Assembly (NCBI GenBank): GCA_015662785.1
Contig: DQTM01000274.1
Span: forward strand, 1 to 33,928
From: Sulfurospirillum arcachonense
Lineage (GTDB): Bacteria > Campylobacterota > Campylobacteria > Campylobacterales > Sulfurospirillaceae
Direction: 5' to 3'
DNA length: 33,928 bases
In this document: positions 15,218 to 24,400 of the stretch, one piece after another
How the letters are laid out: each line of letters starts with the position of its first letter
How positions within the stretch are numbered: the stretch's first letter is position 1
Notes under the pieces: model-generated
The model's database searches: none
Seen by the model: the letters and a program-made list of their open reading frames with translations, nothing else
Told to the model about the DNA's origin: nothing
Program-made: the position numbers and the translations under genes

Positions 15218-15961
15218 TTATACCTCAATTTTAAAAATATATTCTCGTTTTAGTTTTTTTTCAATTATTTCTTCTATAGATAATCCTGAAAAGTTTATAT
15301 TCTCAAACTCCTCAATACTATTTGGTTGGTATTTAGATAATTCTCTTAAAACTTTGCCCCTATATGCTTTTGCCCAATGACTTACTACTTTCCCATTCTT
15401 GATAAATTTCATAGTAATATGTTTACATGTAAGGGTATAAAACTTTTCATAAAAACTAGCTCGTAAATCAATAACCAAATCTGTACCTATATAATTGTCT
15501 AGTGCTTCACTAAAGTTTTCTTTGTAAAAAAGCTCTGGTTTAAAACCATCTATTGTTGCACCTTGCTTAAAACGATAATAAGGTATTGTATCACTTGCTA
15601 GTAATGGACCAAAAAGGTTTGAAAAGATAATCGTATTTTTACAAAGCCACTTTTGTTGATTATTATTGAGAGTTTCAAAATCCAAATATTGGTAAGCAAC
15701 ACCAGAATAACGTTGAATTGCTTTACATGTAGAAGAGTTAAGAATATCAAGTTTAGCCAATCTTGCACACTCATCACTATTTTTAATACCAAAGAATTTT
15801 TCTAAATTATCAGAACTGTTATTTTCTAAAAAAGAATTTAATTTTTCTACTATATGAAGTCTTTTTTTAAAAAATGTTGGGAAGAGCAAATTTTCATCAG
15901 AGAGCTTATTAGAATCGGTAAAATTGGACTTTGCTTCACTTGGAGAGAATAGAATTTTCAT
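15218..15961 (-). CDS. yaaA: YaaA/DUF328 family protein (peroxide stress)
   Basis: This 247-residue protein has the family opening MKILFSPSEAK, then RYSGVAYQYLDF, the long conserved FSNLFGPLLASDTIPYYRF block, DLRASFYEKFY and SHWAKAYRGKVLREL. In E. coli YaaA lowers free iron and DNA damage during hydrogen peroxide stress and has a DNA-binding fold. The start is ATG at 15961, preceded by AAGGA and giving the family's normal N-terminus. A 31-residue extension to 16054 is rejected because it would run into the tRNA promoter and adds hydrophobic sequence not typical of the family. It is divergent from the tRNA-tuf operon. Confidence 0.9.
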   Translation of the reverse strand: MKILFSPSEAKSNFTDSNKLSDENLLFPTFFKKRLHIVEKLNSFLENNSSDNLEKFFGIKNSDECARLAKLDILNSSTCKAIQRYSGVAYQYLDFETLNNNQQKWLCKNTIIFSNLFGPLLASDTIPYYRFKQGATIDGFKPELFYKENFSEALDNYIGTDLVIDLRASFYEKFYTLTCKHITMKFIKNGKVVSHWAKAYRGKVLRELSKYQPNSIEEFENINFSGLSIEEIIEKKLKREYIFKIEV

Positions 15962-16020
15962 CTGATTTCCTTGAAAATTGAAATATTTTTGCATTATAAC
16001 TAAATAAGTTAAAAAAACCA

Positions 16021-16049
16021 TTGACATTAAAGAACTTTTGAGATATAAT
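16021..16049 (+). promoter_or_regulatory. Exact-consensus sigma-70 promoter of the tRNA-tuf operon
   Basis: TTGACA (16021-16026), a 17-base spacer and TATAAT (16044-16049) match the sigma-70 consensus at every position. Transcription would start near 16056, about 15 bases before tRNA-Thr. Such a -35 box is unusual in Campylobacterota and fits a highly expressed stable RNA operon. Confidence 0.85.
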
Positions 16050-16071
16050 TTCACCTCACAAACATCCGGTT

Positions 16072-16147
16072 GCTGGATTAGCTCAGCCGGTAGAGCAACT
16101 GCCTTGTAAGCAGTAGGTCACCTGTTCGATTCGGGTATCCAGCACCA
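16072..16147 (+). tRNA. tRNA-Thr (anticodon TGT)
   Basis: The acceptor arm GCTGGAT pairs with ATCCAGC, the anticodon stem is ACTGC/GCAGT around CTTGTAA, the T arm contains TTCGATT, and CCA is encoded. It is the first gene of the Thr-Tyr-Gly-Thr-tuf operon. Confidence 0.96.
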
Positions 16148-16210
16148 TTTTTTGTTATGTGATGTCAAATGACAGTGTTTGACCAGGAATAAATCAATTT
16201 TAATGTTAAA

Positions 16211-16296
<86 letters not shown>

Positions 16297-16309
16297 TTAC
16301 ATTAATTAT

Positions 16310-16385
<76 letters not shown>

Positions 16386-16523
16386 TTGATTTTATTTGGC
16401 TGGGAGCTGTTGAATTTTTTCTGCTTATCTTTTACTACAGAATCAGTTCAGTAGACTCTTCTCAAAACCTATAAATCACCTGTTATTATTGTTGTTGCTG
16501 TAAGTGCATTTTAAATAAAAATC

Positions 16524-16598
<75 letters not shown>

Positions 16599-16648
16599 TA
16601 AAATTAAATATTGAAATAAATAAAATTAAACTTCATACGGAGGAAGAA

Positions 16649-17848
16649 ATGGCTAAGGAAAAATTCGAAAGAAATAAACCACACGTTAATATAGGTACTA
16701 TTGGTCACGTTGATCATGGTAAAACAACTCTAACAGCTGCAATATCTGCTGTACTATCAAAAAAAGGTCTTGCTGACTTTAAAGACTTTGATGGTATTGA
16801 TAATGCTCCTGAAGAGAGAGAAAGAGGAATTACGATTGCTACTTCTCATATTGAGTACGAAACTGAAAGTCGTCACTACGCTCACGTAGATTGTCCAGGT
16901 CACGCGGATTATGTTAAAAACATGATTACTGGTGCTGCTCAGATGGATGGTGCTATACTTGTTGTTTCTGCAGCTGATGGTCCTATGCCTCAAACTAGAG
17001 AGCATATCCTTCTATCTCGCCAAGTTGGTGTTCCATATATCATTGTTTTTATGAACAAATCAGATATGGTTGATGATGAAGAACTATTAGAATTAGTAGA
17101 GATGGAAATCAGAGAACTACTTTCTGAGTATGAATTCCCAGGAGATGATATTCCAATCATTGCTGGATCTGCTCTTAAAGCTCTTGAAGAAGCAAAAGCT
17201 GATCAAGATGCTGAGTGGAGTGCTAAGATAATGGAACTTATGGATGCTGTTGATACATATATTCCAGAGCCAGTAAGAGAAACTGATAAAGATTTCTTAA
17301 TGCCTGTTGAAGATGTTTTCTCAATTTCAGGTCGTGGTACAGTTGTAACAGGAAGAATTGATAGAGGAACTATTAAAGTTGGTGAGACTATTGAAATTGT
17401 AGGTATCAAAGATACTCAAACAACTACAGTTACTGGTGTTGAAATGTTTCGTAAAGAGATGGATCAAGGTGTAGCTGGCGATAACTGTGGTATCCTTTTA
17501 CGTGGTACTAAGAAAGAAGCAGTTGAGAGAGGTATGGTTCTTTGTAAGCCAGGCTCAATCACTCCTCATACAGTATTTGTTGCAGAAATTTATGTTCTTA
17601 GTAAAGATGAGGGTGGTAGACATACTCCTTTCTTTAACAACTATAGACCACAATTTTACTTTAGTACAACTGACGTAACAGGTTCAATCGCACTTCCTGA
17701 GGGAACTGAGATGGTTATGCCTGGCGATAACGTTAAGATTAACGTAGAGCTTATCGCTCCTATCGCTATGGAAGAAGGTACTAGATTTGCAATCCGTGAG
17801 GGTGGTAGAACTGTTGGTGCTGGTGTTGTTGCTACAATAACAAAATAA
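16649..17848 (+). CDS. tuf: Elongation factor Tu
   Basis: This 399-residue GTPase carries aminoacyl-tRNA to the ribosome. The G1 motif GHVDHGKT (19-26), G3 DCPGH and G4 NKSD (NKCD in E. coli) are visible, followed by domains 2 and 3 ending in the typical GGRTVGAGVV. The start is ATG 16649 with ACGGAGG before it, giving MAKEKFERNKPHVNIG. A 20-residue upstream extension would overlap the tRNA-Thr gene and is rejected. It is the only tuf gene here; none follows fusA at the str locus. Confidence 0.98.
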   Translation: MAKEKFERNKPHVNIGTIGHVDHGKTTLTAAISAVLSKKGLADFKDFDGIDNAPEERERGITIATSHIEYETESRHYAHVDCPGHADYVKNMITGAAQMDGAILVVSAADGPMPQTREHILLSRQVGVPYIIVFMNKSDMVDDEELLELVEMEIRELLSEYEFPGDDIPIIAGSALKALEEAKADQDAEWSAKIMELMDAVDTYIPEPVRETDKDFLMPVEDVFSISGRGTVVTGRIDRGTIKVGETIEIVGIKDTQTTTVTGVEMFRKEMDQGVAGDNCGILLRGTKKEAVERGMVLCKPGSITPHTVFVAEIYVLSKDEGGRHTPFFNNYRPQFYFSTTDVTGSIALPEGTEMVMPGDNVKINVELIAPIAMEEGTRFAIREGGRTVGAGVVATITK

Positions 17849-17867
17849 TTAAAAGAAAAAGTAAAGA

Positions 17868-17892
17868 GGGAAGAGTAATCTTCCCAATTTTT
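17868..17892 (+). terminator. Hairpin with T-run between tuf and rpmG
   Basis: GGGAAGA (17868-17874) pairs with TCTTCCC (17879-17885) around GTAA and is followed by AATTTTT. The stem is short, so partial read-through into rpmG is likely; it may set the tuf to rpmG ratio. Confidence 0.65.
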
Positions 17893-17905
17893 AAAGGCAA
17901 TTTAG

Positions 17906-18064
17906 ATGACTATTAAAATAGGATTAAAGTGTGTTGAGTGTGGAGATATAAACTACACAACAACAAAAAACTCAAAGACATATACTGAAAAGTTTGAAGC
18001 TAAGAAGTATTGTCCAAGACTTAAAAAGCACACAGTTCACAAAGAAGTGAAACTTAAAAGTTAA
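17906..18064 (+). CDS. rpmG: 50S ribosomal protein L33
   Basis: This 52-residue protein is encoded between tuf and tRNA-Trp. It reads MTIKIGLKCVECGDINY, then TEKFEAKKYCPRLKKHT, and matches L33 over its full length. Cys9 and Cys12 form the first CxxC knuckle; Cys36 is present but the second partner is not Cys and may be His42, a pattern I recall from Campylobacter L33. A Shine-Dalgarno AAAGGC precedes ATG 17906. The gene order tuf-rpmG-tRNA-Trp-secE is common outside the enterobacteria. Confidence 0.95.
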   Translation: MTIKIGLKCVECGDINYTTTKNSKTYTEKFEAKKYCPRLKKHTVHKEVKLKS

Positions 18065-18069
18065 TTATC

Positions 18070-18091
18070 TCCCTCTTCGGAGGGATATAAT
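18070..18091 (+). promoter_or_regulatory. UUCG hairpin followed by a TATAAT box before tRNA-Trp
   Basis: TCCCTC-TTCG-GAGGGA (18070-18085) is an exact stem closed by the very stable UUCG tetraloop, with no T-run. TATAAT at 18086-18091 ends six bases before the tRNA-Trp 5' end. It may be a -10 box starting transcription at the tRNA end, or the hairpin may mark an RNA processing point. Confidence 0.45.
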
Positions 18092-18097
18092 ATATGT

Positions 18098-18174
18098 AGG
18101 GGAGTAGCTCCAATGGTTAGAGCACTGGATTCCAAATCCAGGTGTTGTGGGTTCGAGTCCCTCCTTCCCTGCCA
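18098..18174 (+). tRNA. tRNA-Trp (anticodon CCA)
   Basis: The acceptor arm AGGGGAG pairs with CTTCCCT (one G-T). The anticodon stem CTGGA/TCCAG encloses TTCCAAA with anticodon CCA. The T loop is TTCGAGT and terminal CCA is encoded. It lies upstream of secE. Confidence 0.95.
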
Positions 18175-18180
18175 CTAAAA

Positions 18181-18212
18181 GGTAAAAGTCTCGGTTTTTA
18201 CCGTAGCTTTAG
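18181..18212 (+). promoter_or_regulatory. secE leader hairpin and CCGTAGCTTTAG motif
   Basis: GGTAAAA (18181-18187) pairs with TTTTACC (18196-18202). CTCGG at 18190 and CCGTAGCTTTAG at 18201-18212 recur before rplL (20828 and 20838-20849). It may be a shared mRNA leader element. Confidence 0.4.
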
Positions 18213-18270
18213 TAGCGTGTTAATTTTTAAGGAGCGTTGCTTTTTAAAAAGATGAAATTAAGGTATATAC

Positions 18271-18450
18271 ATGGAAAAATTGGTAACTTATTACAATCAT
18301 TCAAAAGTAGAACTAACAAAAGTTATTTTCCCGATTAAAGAACAGATTAGAAATGCTTTTATATCTGTTTTTGTAGTTGTTACTGTTGTATCACTATTTT
18401 TAGCATTAATTGATGTGATTATGTCAGCTTCTTTATCTGCAGTGATGTAA
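18271..18450 (+). CDS. secE: Preprotein translocase subunit SecE
   Basis: This 59-residue protein is encoded between tRNA-Trp and nusG, the conserved site of secE. An amphipathic N-terminal part (VELTKVIFPIKEQIRNAF) matches the SecE helix that lies on the membrane, followed by one membrane helix (about 30-52, ISVFVVVTVVSLFLALIDVI). SecE clamps the SecY channel. This is the short single-helix form common in bacteria. AAGG lies upstream of ATG 18271, and nusG starts two bases after the stop codon. Confidence 0.95.
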   Translation: MEKLVTYYNHSKVELTKVIFPIKEQIRNAFISVFVVVTVVSLFLALIDVIMSASLSAVM

Positions 18451-18451
18451 G

Positions 18452-18991
18452 ATGGAAGATATGGATCACAAATGGTATGCTATCCAGACTTATGCTGGAA
18501 GTGAACAAGCAGTAAAAAGAGCAATCGAAGAGATTGTTGTTAACAACTCAATTGAAGATAAACTTAAGGCAATCATCGTTCCAACGGAAGATGTGATTGA
18601 AGTTAAAAATGGAAAGAAAAAGATAACTGAAAGAAGTCTATATCCAGGATATGCATTTGCACATCTTGATTTAGATACAAGACTTTGGCATATGATTCAA
18701 TCATTGCCTAAAGTTGGTCGTTTTATTGGAGAGTCTAAAAAGCCTACTCCATTAACGGAAAAAGATATTCAAGTTATTTTAGAAAAAGCAGAGAAAAAAG
18801 GTGCACCAAAACCAAAAGTCTTCTTCGAAACAGGAGAGAGTGTACGGATTACAGAAGGTCCGTTTGCAAACTTTACAGGTGCAGTTGAAGAGTATGATAT
18901 GGAACATGGCAAGTTAAAACTAAATGTTCTTATTTTTGGTAGAAGTACGCCAGTAGAGATTCTCTACACTCAAGTTGAAAAAATAGTTTAA
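18452..18991 (+). CDS. nusG: Transcription termination/antitermination protein NusG
   Basis: This 179-residue protein has an N-terminal NGN domain (HKWYAIQTYAGSEQAVKRAI, then SLYPGYAFAHLDLD and the TPLT block) and a C-terminal KOW domain from about 125 (GESVRITEGPFANFTGAVEEYD). It binds RNA polymerase, promotes processivity and couples to ribosomal protein S10 or Rho. ATG 18452 lies directly after the secE stop; an in-frame ATG at 18461 is a possible alternative. Confidence 0.96.
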   Translation: MEDMDHKWYAIQTYAGSEQAVKRAIEEIVVNNSIEDKLKAIIVPTEDVIEVKNGKKKITERSLYPGYAFAHLDLDTRLWHMIQSLPKVGRFIGESKKPTPLTEKDIQVILEKAEKKGAPKPKVFFETGESVRITEGPFANFTGAVEEYDMEHGKLKLNVLIFGRSTPVEILYTQVEKIV

Positions 18992-19001
18992 AGGATAATA
19001 A

Positions 19002-19427
19002 ATGGCTAAAAAGATAACAGGCGAGATTAAATTACAAATCGCTGCCGGAAAAGCAAATCCATCACCACCAGTTGGTCCAGCTCTTGGACAGCAGGGTGTT
19101 AATATTATGGAATTTTGTAAAGCATTTAATGAAAAAACAAAAGATAAAATGGGTTATAATATCCCAGTTGTTATCACTGTTTATGCAGATAGAAGTTTTA
19201 CTTTTATTACAAAACAACCACCAGCATCAGATTTAATTTTGAAAGCAGCTGGAATCAAAAAAGGTACTGACAATCCACTTAAAAACAAAGTTGGAAAGCT
19301 TACTAAAGCACAAGTACTTGAAGTAGTAGAGCAGAAAATAGCTGATCTAAATACTAATGATCGTGAACAAGCAGCTAAAATTATAGCTGGTTCTTGTAGA
19401 AGTATGGGCGTTGAAATAGTAGATTAA
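19002..19427 (+). CDS. rplK: 50S ribosomal protein L11
   Basis: This 141-residue protein is of normal length. KLQIAAGKANPSPPVGPALGQQG is the L11 signature, with the conserved prolines that interact with thiostrepton-type sites, followed by the RNA-binding C-terminal domain (DLNTNDREQAAKIIAGSCRSMG). It forms the GTPase-associated centre with 23S rRNA. AAGGA precedes the ATG. Confidence 0.98.
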   Translation: MAKKITGEIKLQIAAGKANPSPPVGPALGQQGVNIMEFCKAFNEKTKDKMGYNIPVVITVYADRSFTFITKQPPASDLILKAAGIKKGTDNPLKNKVGKLTKAQVLEVVEQKIADLNTNDREQAAKIIAGSCRSMGVEIVD

Positions 19428-19485
19428 TTTTTCCCTTAACCGCTTAGGGTAATAAACGGAAGCAAAATTGCGTGGAGATATAATA

Positions 19486-20187
19486 ATGGCAAAAATAACA
19501 AAAAGATTTCAGGAATTACTGAAAAAAGTTGAAGCAGAAAAGAAATATTCTGCAACAGAAGCACTATCAGTTGTAAAAAGTTTAGCTTCAGCTAAATTTG
19601 ATGAGACAGTTGAGATAGCATTAAAATTAAATGTTGACCCTAGACATGCTGACCAAATGGTTCGTGGTTCTGTTATCCTTCCTGCTGGAACGGGTAAATC
19701 GGTTAGAGTCGCAGTTGTAGCAAAAGATGCAAAAGCAGATGAAGCAAAAACAGCTGGTGCTGACATAGTTGGCGCAGATGAACTAATAGCAGATATTCAA
19801 GCTGGAAAGATTGACTTCGACGTTTTAATCGCAACTCCAAACATGATGGGATTAGTTGGTAAAGTTGGACGTATTCTAGGACCAAAAGGTATTATGCCTA
19901 ACCCTAAAACTGGAACTGTTACTATGGATGTAGCTAAAGCAGTTGAGAATAACAAGGGTGGTCAAGTAAACTTCCGTGTTGATAAGCAAGGTAATATCCA
20001 CGCTGGTATTGGTAAAGTTAGCTTTGATGAAGCTAGCCTAACTGATAACTTTATGACTTTTGTGAGAGCAGTCAACAAACTAAAACCAGCATCAGCAAAA
20101 GGTAAGTATATTAAAACTGCTGCACTTTCATTGACTATGAGTCCATCAGTAAATATGGATAACCAAGAGTTAATTGACTTAAAATAA
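19486..20187 (+). CDS. rplA: 50S ribosomal protein L1
   Basis: This 233-residue protein forms the L1 stalk that moves deacylated tRNA out of the E site, and in many bacteria it represses its own operon. Family blocks are visible: LNVDPRHADQMVRGSVILPAGTG, GRILGPKGIMPNPKTGTV and NFRVDKQGNIHAGIGK. The start chosen is ATG 19486 with GTGGAGA before it, not an in-frame TTG 18 bases upstream. The 58-base gap after rplK holds a small hairpin, CCCTTAA with TTAGGG. Confidence 0.97.
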   Translation: MAKITKRFQELLKKVEAEKKYSATEALSVVKSLASAKFDETVEIALKLNVDPRHADQMVRGSVILPAGTGKSVRVAVVAKDAKADEAKTAGADIVGADELIADIQAGKIDFDVLIATPNMMGLVGKVGRILGPKGIMPNPKTGTVTMDVAKAVENNKGGQVNFRVDKQGNIHAGIGKVSFDEASLTDNFMTFVRAVNKLKPASAKGKYIKTAALSLTMSPSVNMDNQELIDLK

Positions 20188-20316
20188 TATCACGAGAGCT
20201 TTATGTTCTCTTTCTAAATGTAATAAAATCTATGATTTGAGACAGTTGAGGCTTCACAGCTTAATTCGAGAGTTTTCTCGACTCCACTTGAAATCTCGGT
20301 CGGAAAGGAGAAAAAA
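20188..20316 (+). promoter_or_regulatory. Structured rplJ leader, candidate L10 autoregulatory element
   Basis: These 129 untranslated bases lie where the L10 leader, the binding site of the L10-L12 complex, is found in many bacteria. Visible structure includes TCGAGA (20266-20271) with TCTCGA (20276-20281), and GAGA/TCTC arms near 20192-20208. I have not matched it to the L10 leader consensus. Confidence 0.4.
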
Positions 20317-20802
20317 TTGACTAAAAATCAAAAAGTTGAAATTGTTAAAAACATAACTGAAGAGTTTAAAGCTTCCGCCGCAGTAGTAGTTTGTGATTTT
20401 AGAGGAATAGATGTTCCTGCTATTGAAGAACTAAGAATAGACGCAAAAGAGATGAATGTTAAAGTTAGAGTAATTAAAAATACTCTTGCAAGCATTGCTA
20501 TGAAAAATGCTGACATTGAAGGAATTGATCTTACAAACACAAATATTTTTGTTTGGGGCGAAGATCAGTTAGATGTAACTAAAGTTGTAGCTAAATTTGC
20601 TAAAGCTAACGATAAATTTGTTATTAAAACAGCATTTATCGATGGCGAAGTTTCTGATGCTGCTAAAGTTGAAGCTCTTTCTAAAATGCCATCACGTGAT
20701 GAGCTTATTGGAATGTTACTTCAAACTTGGATGGCTCCAGTTACAAACTTTACAATTGGTCTTGATGCTCTTAGAGCTCAAAAAGAAGAAGAGTCTGCAT
20801 AA
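20317..20802 (+). CDS. rplJ: 50S ribosomal protein L10
   Basis: This 161-residue protein starts at TTG 20317 with a strong GGAAAGGAG before it; no ATG exists near this point. N-terminal rRNA-binding domain blocks are present (VVVCDFRGIDVPAIEELR, VRVIKNTLASIAM). The C-terminal helix that binds L7/L12 dimers is in the last 30 residues. It is the base of the ribosomal stalk and probably regulates its own mRNA through the leader ahead of it. Confidence 0.97.
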   Translation: MTKNQKVEIVKNITEEFKASAAVVVCDFRGIDVPAIEELRIDAKEMNVKVRVIKNTLASIAMKNADIEGIDLTNTNIFVWGEDQLDVTKVVAKFAKANDKFVIKTAFIDGEVSDAAKVEALSKMPSRDELIGMLLQTWMAPVTNFTIGLDALRAQKEEESA

Positions 20803-20827
20803 TAAGCAGTAAAATCAACATAAGTTT

Positions 20828-20885
20828 CTCGGCAAAGCCGTAGCTTTAGATGATATGAATTTCAAAGGAATTACTTCCTTTGAAA
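20828..20885 (+). promoter_or_regulatory. rplJ-rplL spacer with two hairpins and CCGTAGCTTTAG motif
   Basis: The first hairpin is CGGC-AAA-GCCG (20830-20840), leading into TAGCTTTAG. The second has exact 11-bp arms, TTTCAAAGGAA (20860-20870) and TTCCTTTGAAA (20875-20885), around TTAC. The 12 bases CCGTAGCTTTAG (20838-20849) are identical to those before secE. The hairpins may protect or process the rplL mRNA, which must be translated more than rplJ. Confidence 0.5.
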
Positions 20886-20916
20886 GAAGAAATTAAATGA
20901 AAATAAGGATTAAGAA

Positions 20917-21285
20917 ATGGCAATTTCTAAAGAAGACGTATTAGAATATATTTCAGGTCTATCTGTACTTGAATTAAGTGAATTAGTAAAAGAATTTGAA
21001 GAGAAGTTTGGTGTATCAGCTGCTCCAGTTATGATGGCTGGTGGTGCTGGTGATGCTGCAGCTGTAGAAGAGAAGACTGAATTTGATGTAGTTCTAGTTG
21101 AAGCTGGTCCTAAGAAAATTAACGCTATTAAAGCTGTTCGTGCTATCACAGGTCTTGGACTTAAAGAAGCAAAAGAAGCAGTTGAAAGTGTTCCTACTGT
21201 TCTTAAAGAAGGCATATCTAAAGATGATGCTGAAGCTGTTCTTAAGCAGATCGAAGAAGCTGGTGCAAAAGCTGAACTCAAGTAG
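20917..21285 (+). CDS. rplL: 50S ribosomal protein L7/L12
   Basis: This 122-residue acidic stalk protein has an N-terminal dimerisation domain (1-33, including LEYISGLSVLELSELVKEFEEKFG), an Ala/Gly-rich hinge (34-50) and a C-terminal factor-binding domain (KTEFDVVLVEAGPKKINAIKAVR, then GLGLKEAKEAVE). It recruits EF-Tu, EF-G and IF2. AAGGA precedes ATG 20917. A hairpin with GGGG/CCCC arms follows the stop. Confidence 0.98.
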   Translation: MAISKEDVLEYISGLSVLELSELVKEFEEKFGVSAAPVMMAGGAGDAAAVEEKTEFDVVLVEAGPKKINAIKAVRAITGLGLKEAKEAVESVPTVLKEGISKDDAEAVLKQIEEAGAKAELK

Positions 21286-21302
21286 TTTCAAAACTTGTAC
21301 TG

Positions 21303-21324
21303 AAGGGGAGTTAATTCTCCCCTT
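21303..21324 (+). terminator. rplL-rpoB hairpin, probable attenuator or processing site
   Basis: AAGGGGAG (21303-21310) and CTCCCCTT (21317-21324) pair perfectly around TTAATT. It is followed by ACAAAAA rather than a T-run, so it is not a full terminator. In E. coli the same gap carries an attenuator and an RNase III site that lower rpoB expression relative to rplL; position supports a like role here. Confidence 0.55.
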
Positions 21325-21416
21325 ACAAAAATGTGATAATAAACTAGTCGTGATAAAAGCTACTTGTGTTAGTAGCAAAAATACTTTCCTTTTAAACAAC
21401 TTCGTAAGGTAGACTC

Positions 21417-24400
21417 ATGTTAAATAACCTTAAATCGGGAAATCGCCTAAGAGTAGATTTCTCAAAAGTACCAAGAAAAATTGACGTACCAAACCTTCTT
21501 CAAGTACAACAAAAAAGTTATGAACACTTTCTAAATGTTGGTAATCCTGAGCAAGAGAGTGGTATTGAAAAAGTTTTTAAATCAATATTCCCAATCCATG
21601 ACCCGCAGAACAGACTCTCTTTAGAGTATATCGCTTCTGAAATCGGAAAACCTAAATATAACGTACGTGAATGTATGGATAGAGGATTGACTTATTCAGT
21701 TAACCTAAAGATGAACATTCGCCTTATTTTATGGGATAAAAATGAAAAAACCGGTGAAAAAACTGGTGTTAAAGATATAAAAGAACAAGCAATATTTATT
21801 AGAGAAATTCCTTTAATGACGGAAAGAACATCTTTCATTATCAATGGAGTAGAAAGAGTTGTTGTTAATCAACTACACCGTAGTCCTGGTGTTATATTCA
21901 AAGAAGAAGAGAGCGCAACAGTAGTTAACAAACTTATCTATACTGCTCAAATCATTCCAGATCGTGGAAGTTGGTTATATTTTGAATATGATGCAAAAGA
22001 TACGTTGTTTGTAAGAATTAATAAGCGTAGAAAAGTACCAATAACAATACTTTTTAGAGCATTAGGTTATAGCAAACAAGACATTTTAAAACTATTTTAT
22101 CCAGTTTTAAATATAAAAATTAGAGATAATAAATTCTTGATGAATTTTGCACCAGAAAACTTTGTAGGCAGAGTAGATTTTGATCTTAAAGATGAGAACG
22201 GAAACTTACTGATAGCAACTGGCAAAAGATTGACTAAGAAAAAAGCAGAAAAATTTGTAGAAGATGGAATTAAATTTGTTGAGTATCCAATTGAGACTCT
22301 AGTAAATAGATTTTTATCATCTCCAATTATAGACCAAGAGAGTGGAGAAGTTCTTTTTGACACTCTAACTCAACTTGATGAGACAAAACTAACAAAAATG
22401 ATAGAGCAAGGTTGTGAATCAATCGAAATTGCAAATGACTTGGCAGCAGGTGTTGATGATGCAATCATAAACTCTTTTATAGCTGACACTGAGACATTGA
22501 AACTTCTTCGTCAAACAGAAGGCATTGAAGATGAGAACGATTTAGCAACGATAAGAATATATAAAGTAATGAGACCAGGTGAGCCTGTAACAAAAGAGGC
22601 TGCAAAGTCTTTCTTTACTGACCTTTTCTTTAATTCTGAAAGATATGACTTGACTAAAGTTGGTCGTATGAAGATGAACCATAAGCTTGGTGTTAATGTT
22701 CCAGAATTTGTAACAGTTATGACAAGTGAAGATATTATTAAAACTGTTAAGTACTTAATTAACGTTAAAAATGGTCAAGGTCATATTGATGATAGAGATC
22801 ATTTGGGTAATAGACGTATTCGTTCAATTGGCGAGCTTCTTTCAAACGAGTTACATACTGGTTTGATTAAGATGCAAAAAGCAATTAGAGATAAATTTAC
22901 TGGATTAAGTGGTGGTACTGAAGAGCTTATGCCTCACGACTTGATAAATTCAAAAATGATTACAAGTACTATCATGGAATTCTTTTCAAGTGGACAGCTT
23001 TCACAGTTTATGGATCAGACAAACCCTCTTAGTGAGATAACTCATAAAAGAAGACTTTCTGCTCTTGGTGAAGGTGGTTTAGTAAAAGAGCGTGCTGGAT
23101 TTGAAGTGCGTGACGTTCATCCAACTCATTATGGCAGAATTTGCCCTGTTGAGACTCCTGAGGGTCAAAACATTGGTCTTATTAATACTCTAGCAATGTA
23201 CTCAAAAGTAAATGAAATGGGTTTTGTTGAAGCACCATACAGAAAAGTAAAAGATGCTAAAATACTTGATGAAATTGTATATATTACTGCAACTCAAGAA
23301 GAGGGATTAGTAATTGCACCAGCTTCTACAGTAGTAGAAGATGAAGCAATTGTTGAAGACTTTATTGAAGTCAGAAGAGATGGTGAAATCATTTTAATTG
23401 AAAAAGAAAAAGTAGATTTGATTGACCTTTCATCTGGAATGATTACAGGTGTTGCAGCTTCATTGATTCCTTTCTTGGAACACGATGATGCTAACCGTGC
23501 ACTTATGGGTTCGAACATGCAACGTCAAGCAGTTCCTTTAGTATGGACAGATGCTCCTATGGTTGGAACAGGTGTTGAAGCTATTGCCGCTCGTGATGCT
23601 TGGGCTTCAGTGAAAGTCAAGCGTGCAGGAATAGTTGAAAAAGTAGATAATAAAAACATATATATTTTAGGTGAAGATGAAAATGGTGCTTTTATAGATC
23701 ATTATGGTCTACAGAAAAACTTAAGAACAAACCAAAATACTACATTTACTCAAAAAGTTATTGTAAAGCAAGGTACTAAAGTTGATATTGGTACTGTTAT
23801 AGCTGATGGTCCTAGTATGGATCAAGGTGAAATGGCGATTGGTAAAAACGTCATGGTTGCATTTATGCCTTGGAATGGTTATAACTTTGAGGATGCAATC
23901 GTTCTTAGTAAGAAGATGATAAGAAACGATGCATTTACTTCTGTTCACACTTATGAAAAAGAGATTGAAGCTAGAGAGCTTAAAGATGGTGTTGAAGAGA
24001 TTACTAAAGATATTCCAAATGTAAAAGAGGAAGATTTAGCTCATCTTGATGAAAGTGGTATCGTAAAAATTGGTACTTACATTAAACCAGGAATGATTTT
24101 AGTAGGAAAAGTATCTCCTAAAGGTGAAGTTAAACCAACACCTGAAGAGAGACTACTTCGTGCAATTTTTGGAGAAAAAGCTGGTCATGTTGTAAATAAA
24201 TCTATGTATGCTGCAGCTTCTATGGAAGGTGTGATAGTAGATGTTAAGATATTTACTAAAAAGGGTTATGATAAAGATCCTCGTGCAATCCAAGCTTACG
24301 AAGAAGAGAAAGAGATTCTAGATCGTGAGCATCATGATAAGCTATTAATGCTAGACCGTGAAGAGATGCTTCGTATTAACTCATTATTATCAAAAAATGA

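Noticed and set aside
15962..16054. N-terminal extension of YaaA
   Set aside because: It overlaps the consensus tRNA promoter, lacks family similarity, and ATG 15961 has a good ribosome binding site with the family opening MKILFSPSEAK.
20910..21281. 123-codon open frame on the minus strand across rplL
   Set aside because: It mirrors rplL codon by codon. The Ala-rich, repetitive composition of rplL leaves the complementary frame open; there is no ribosome binding site and the product is low-complexity Ser/Ala.
21098..21412. Plus-strand open frame overlapping the end of rplL
   Set aside because: It is an out-of-frame shadow rich in Leu and Lys, without a ribosome binding site, running through the rplL-rpoB hairpin.
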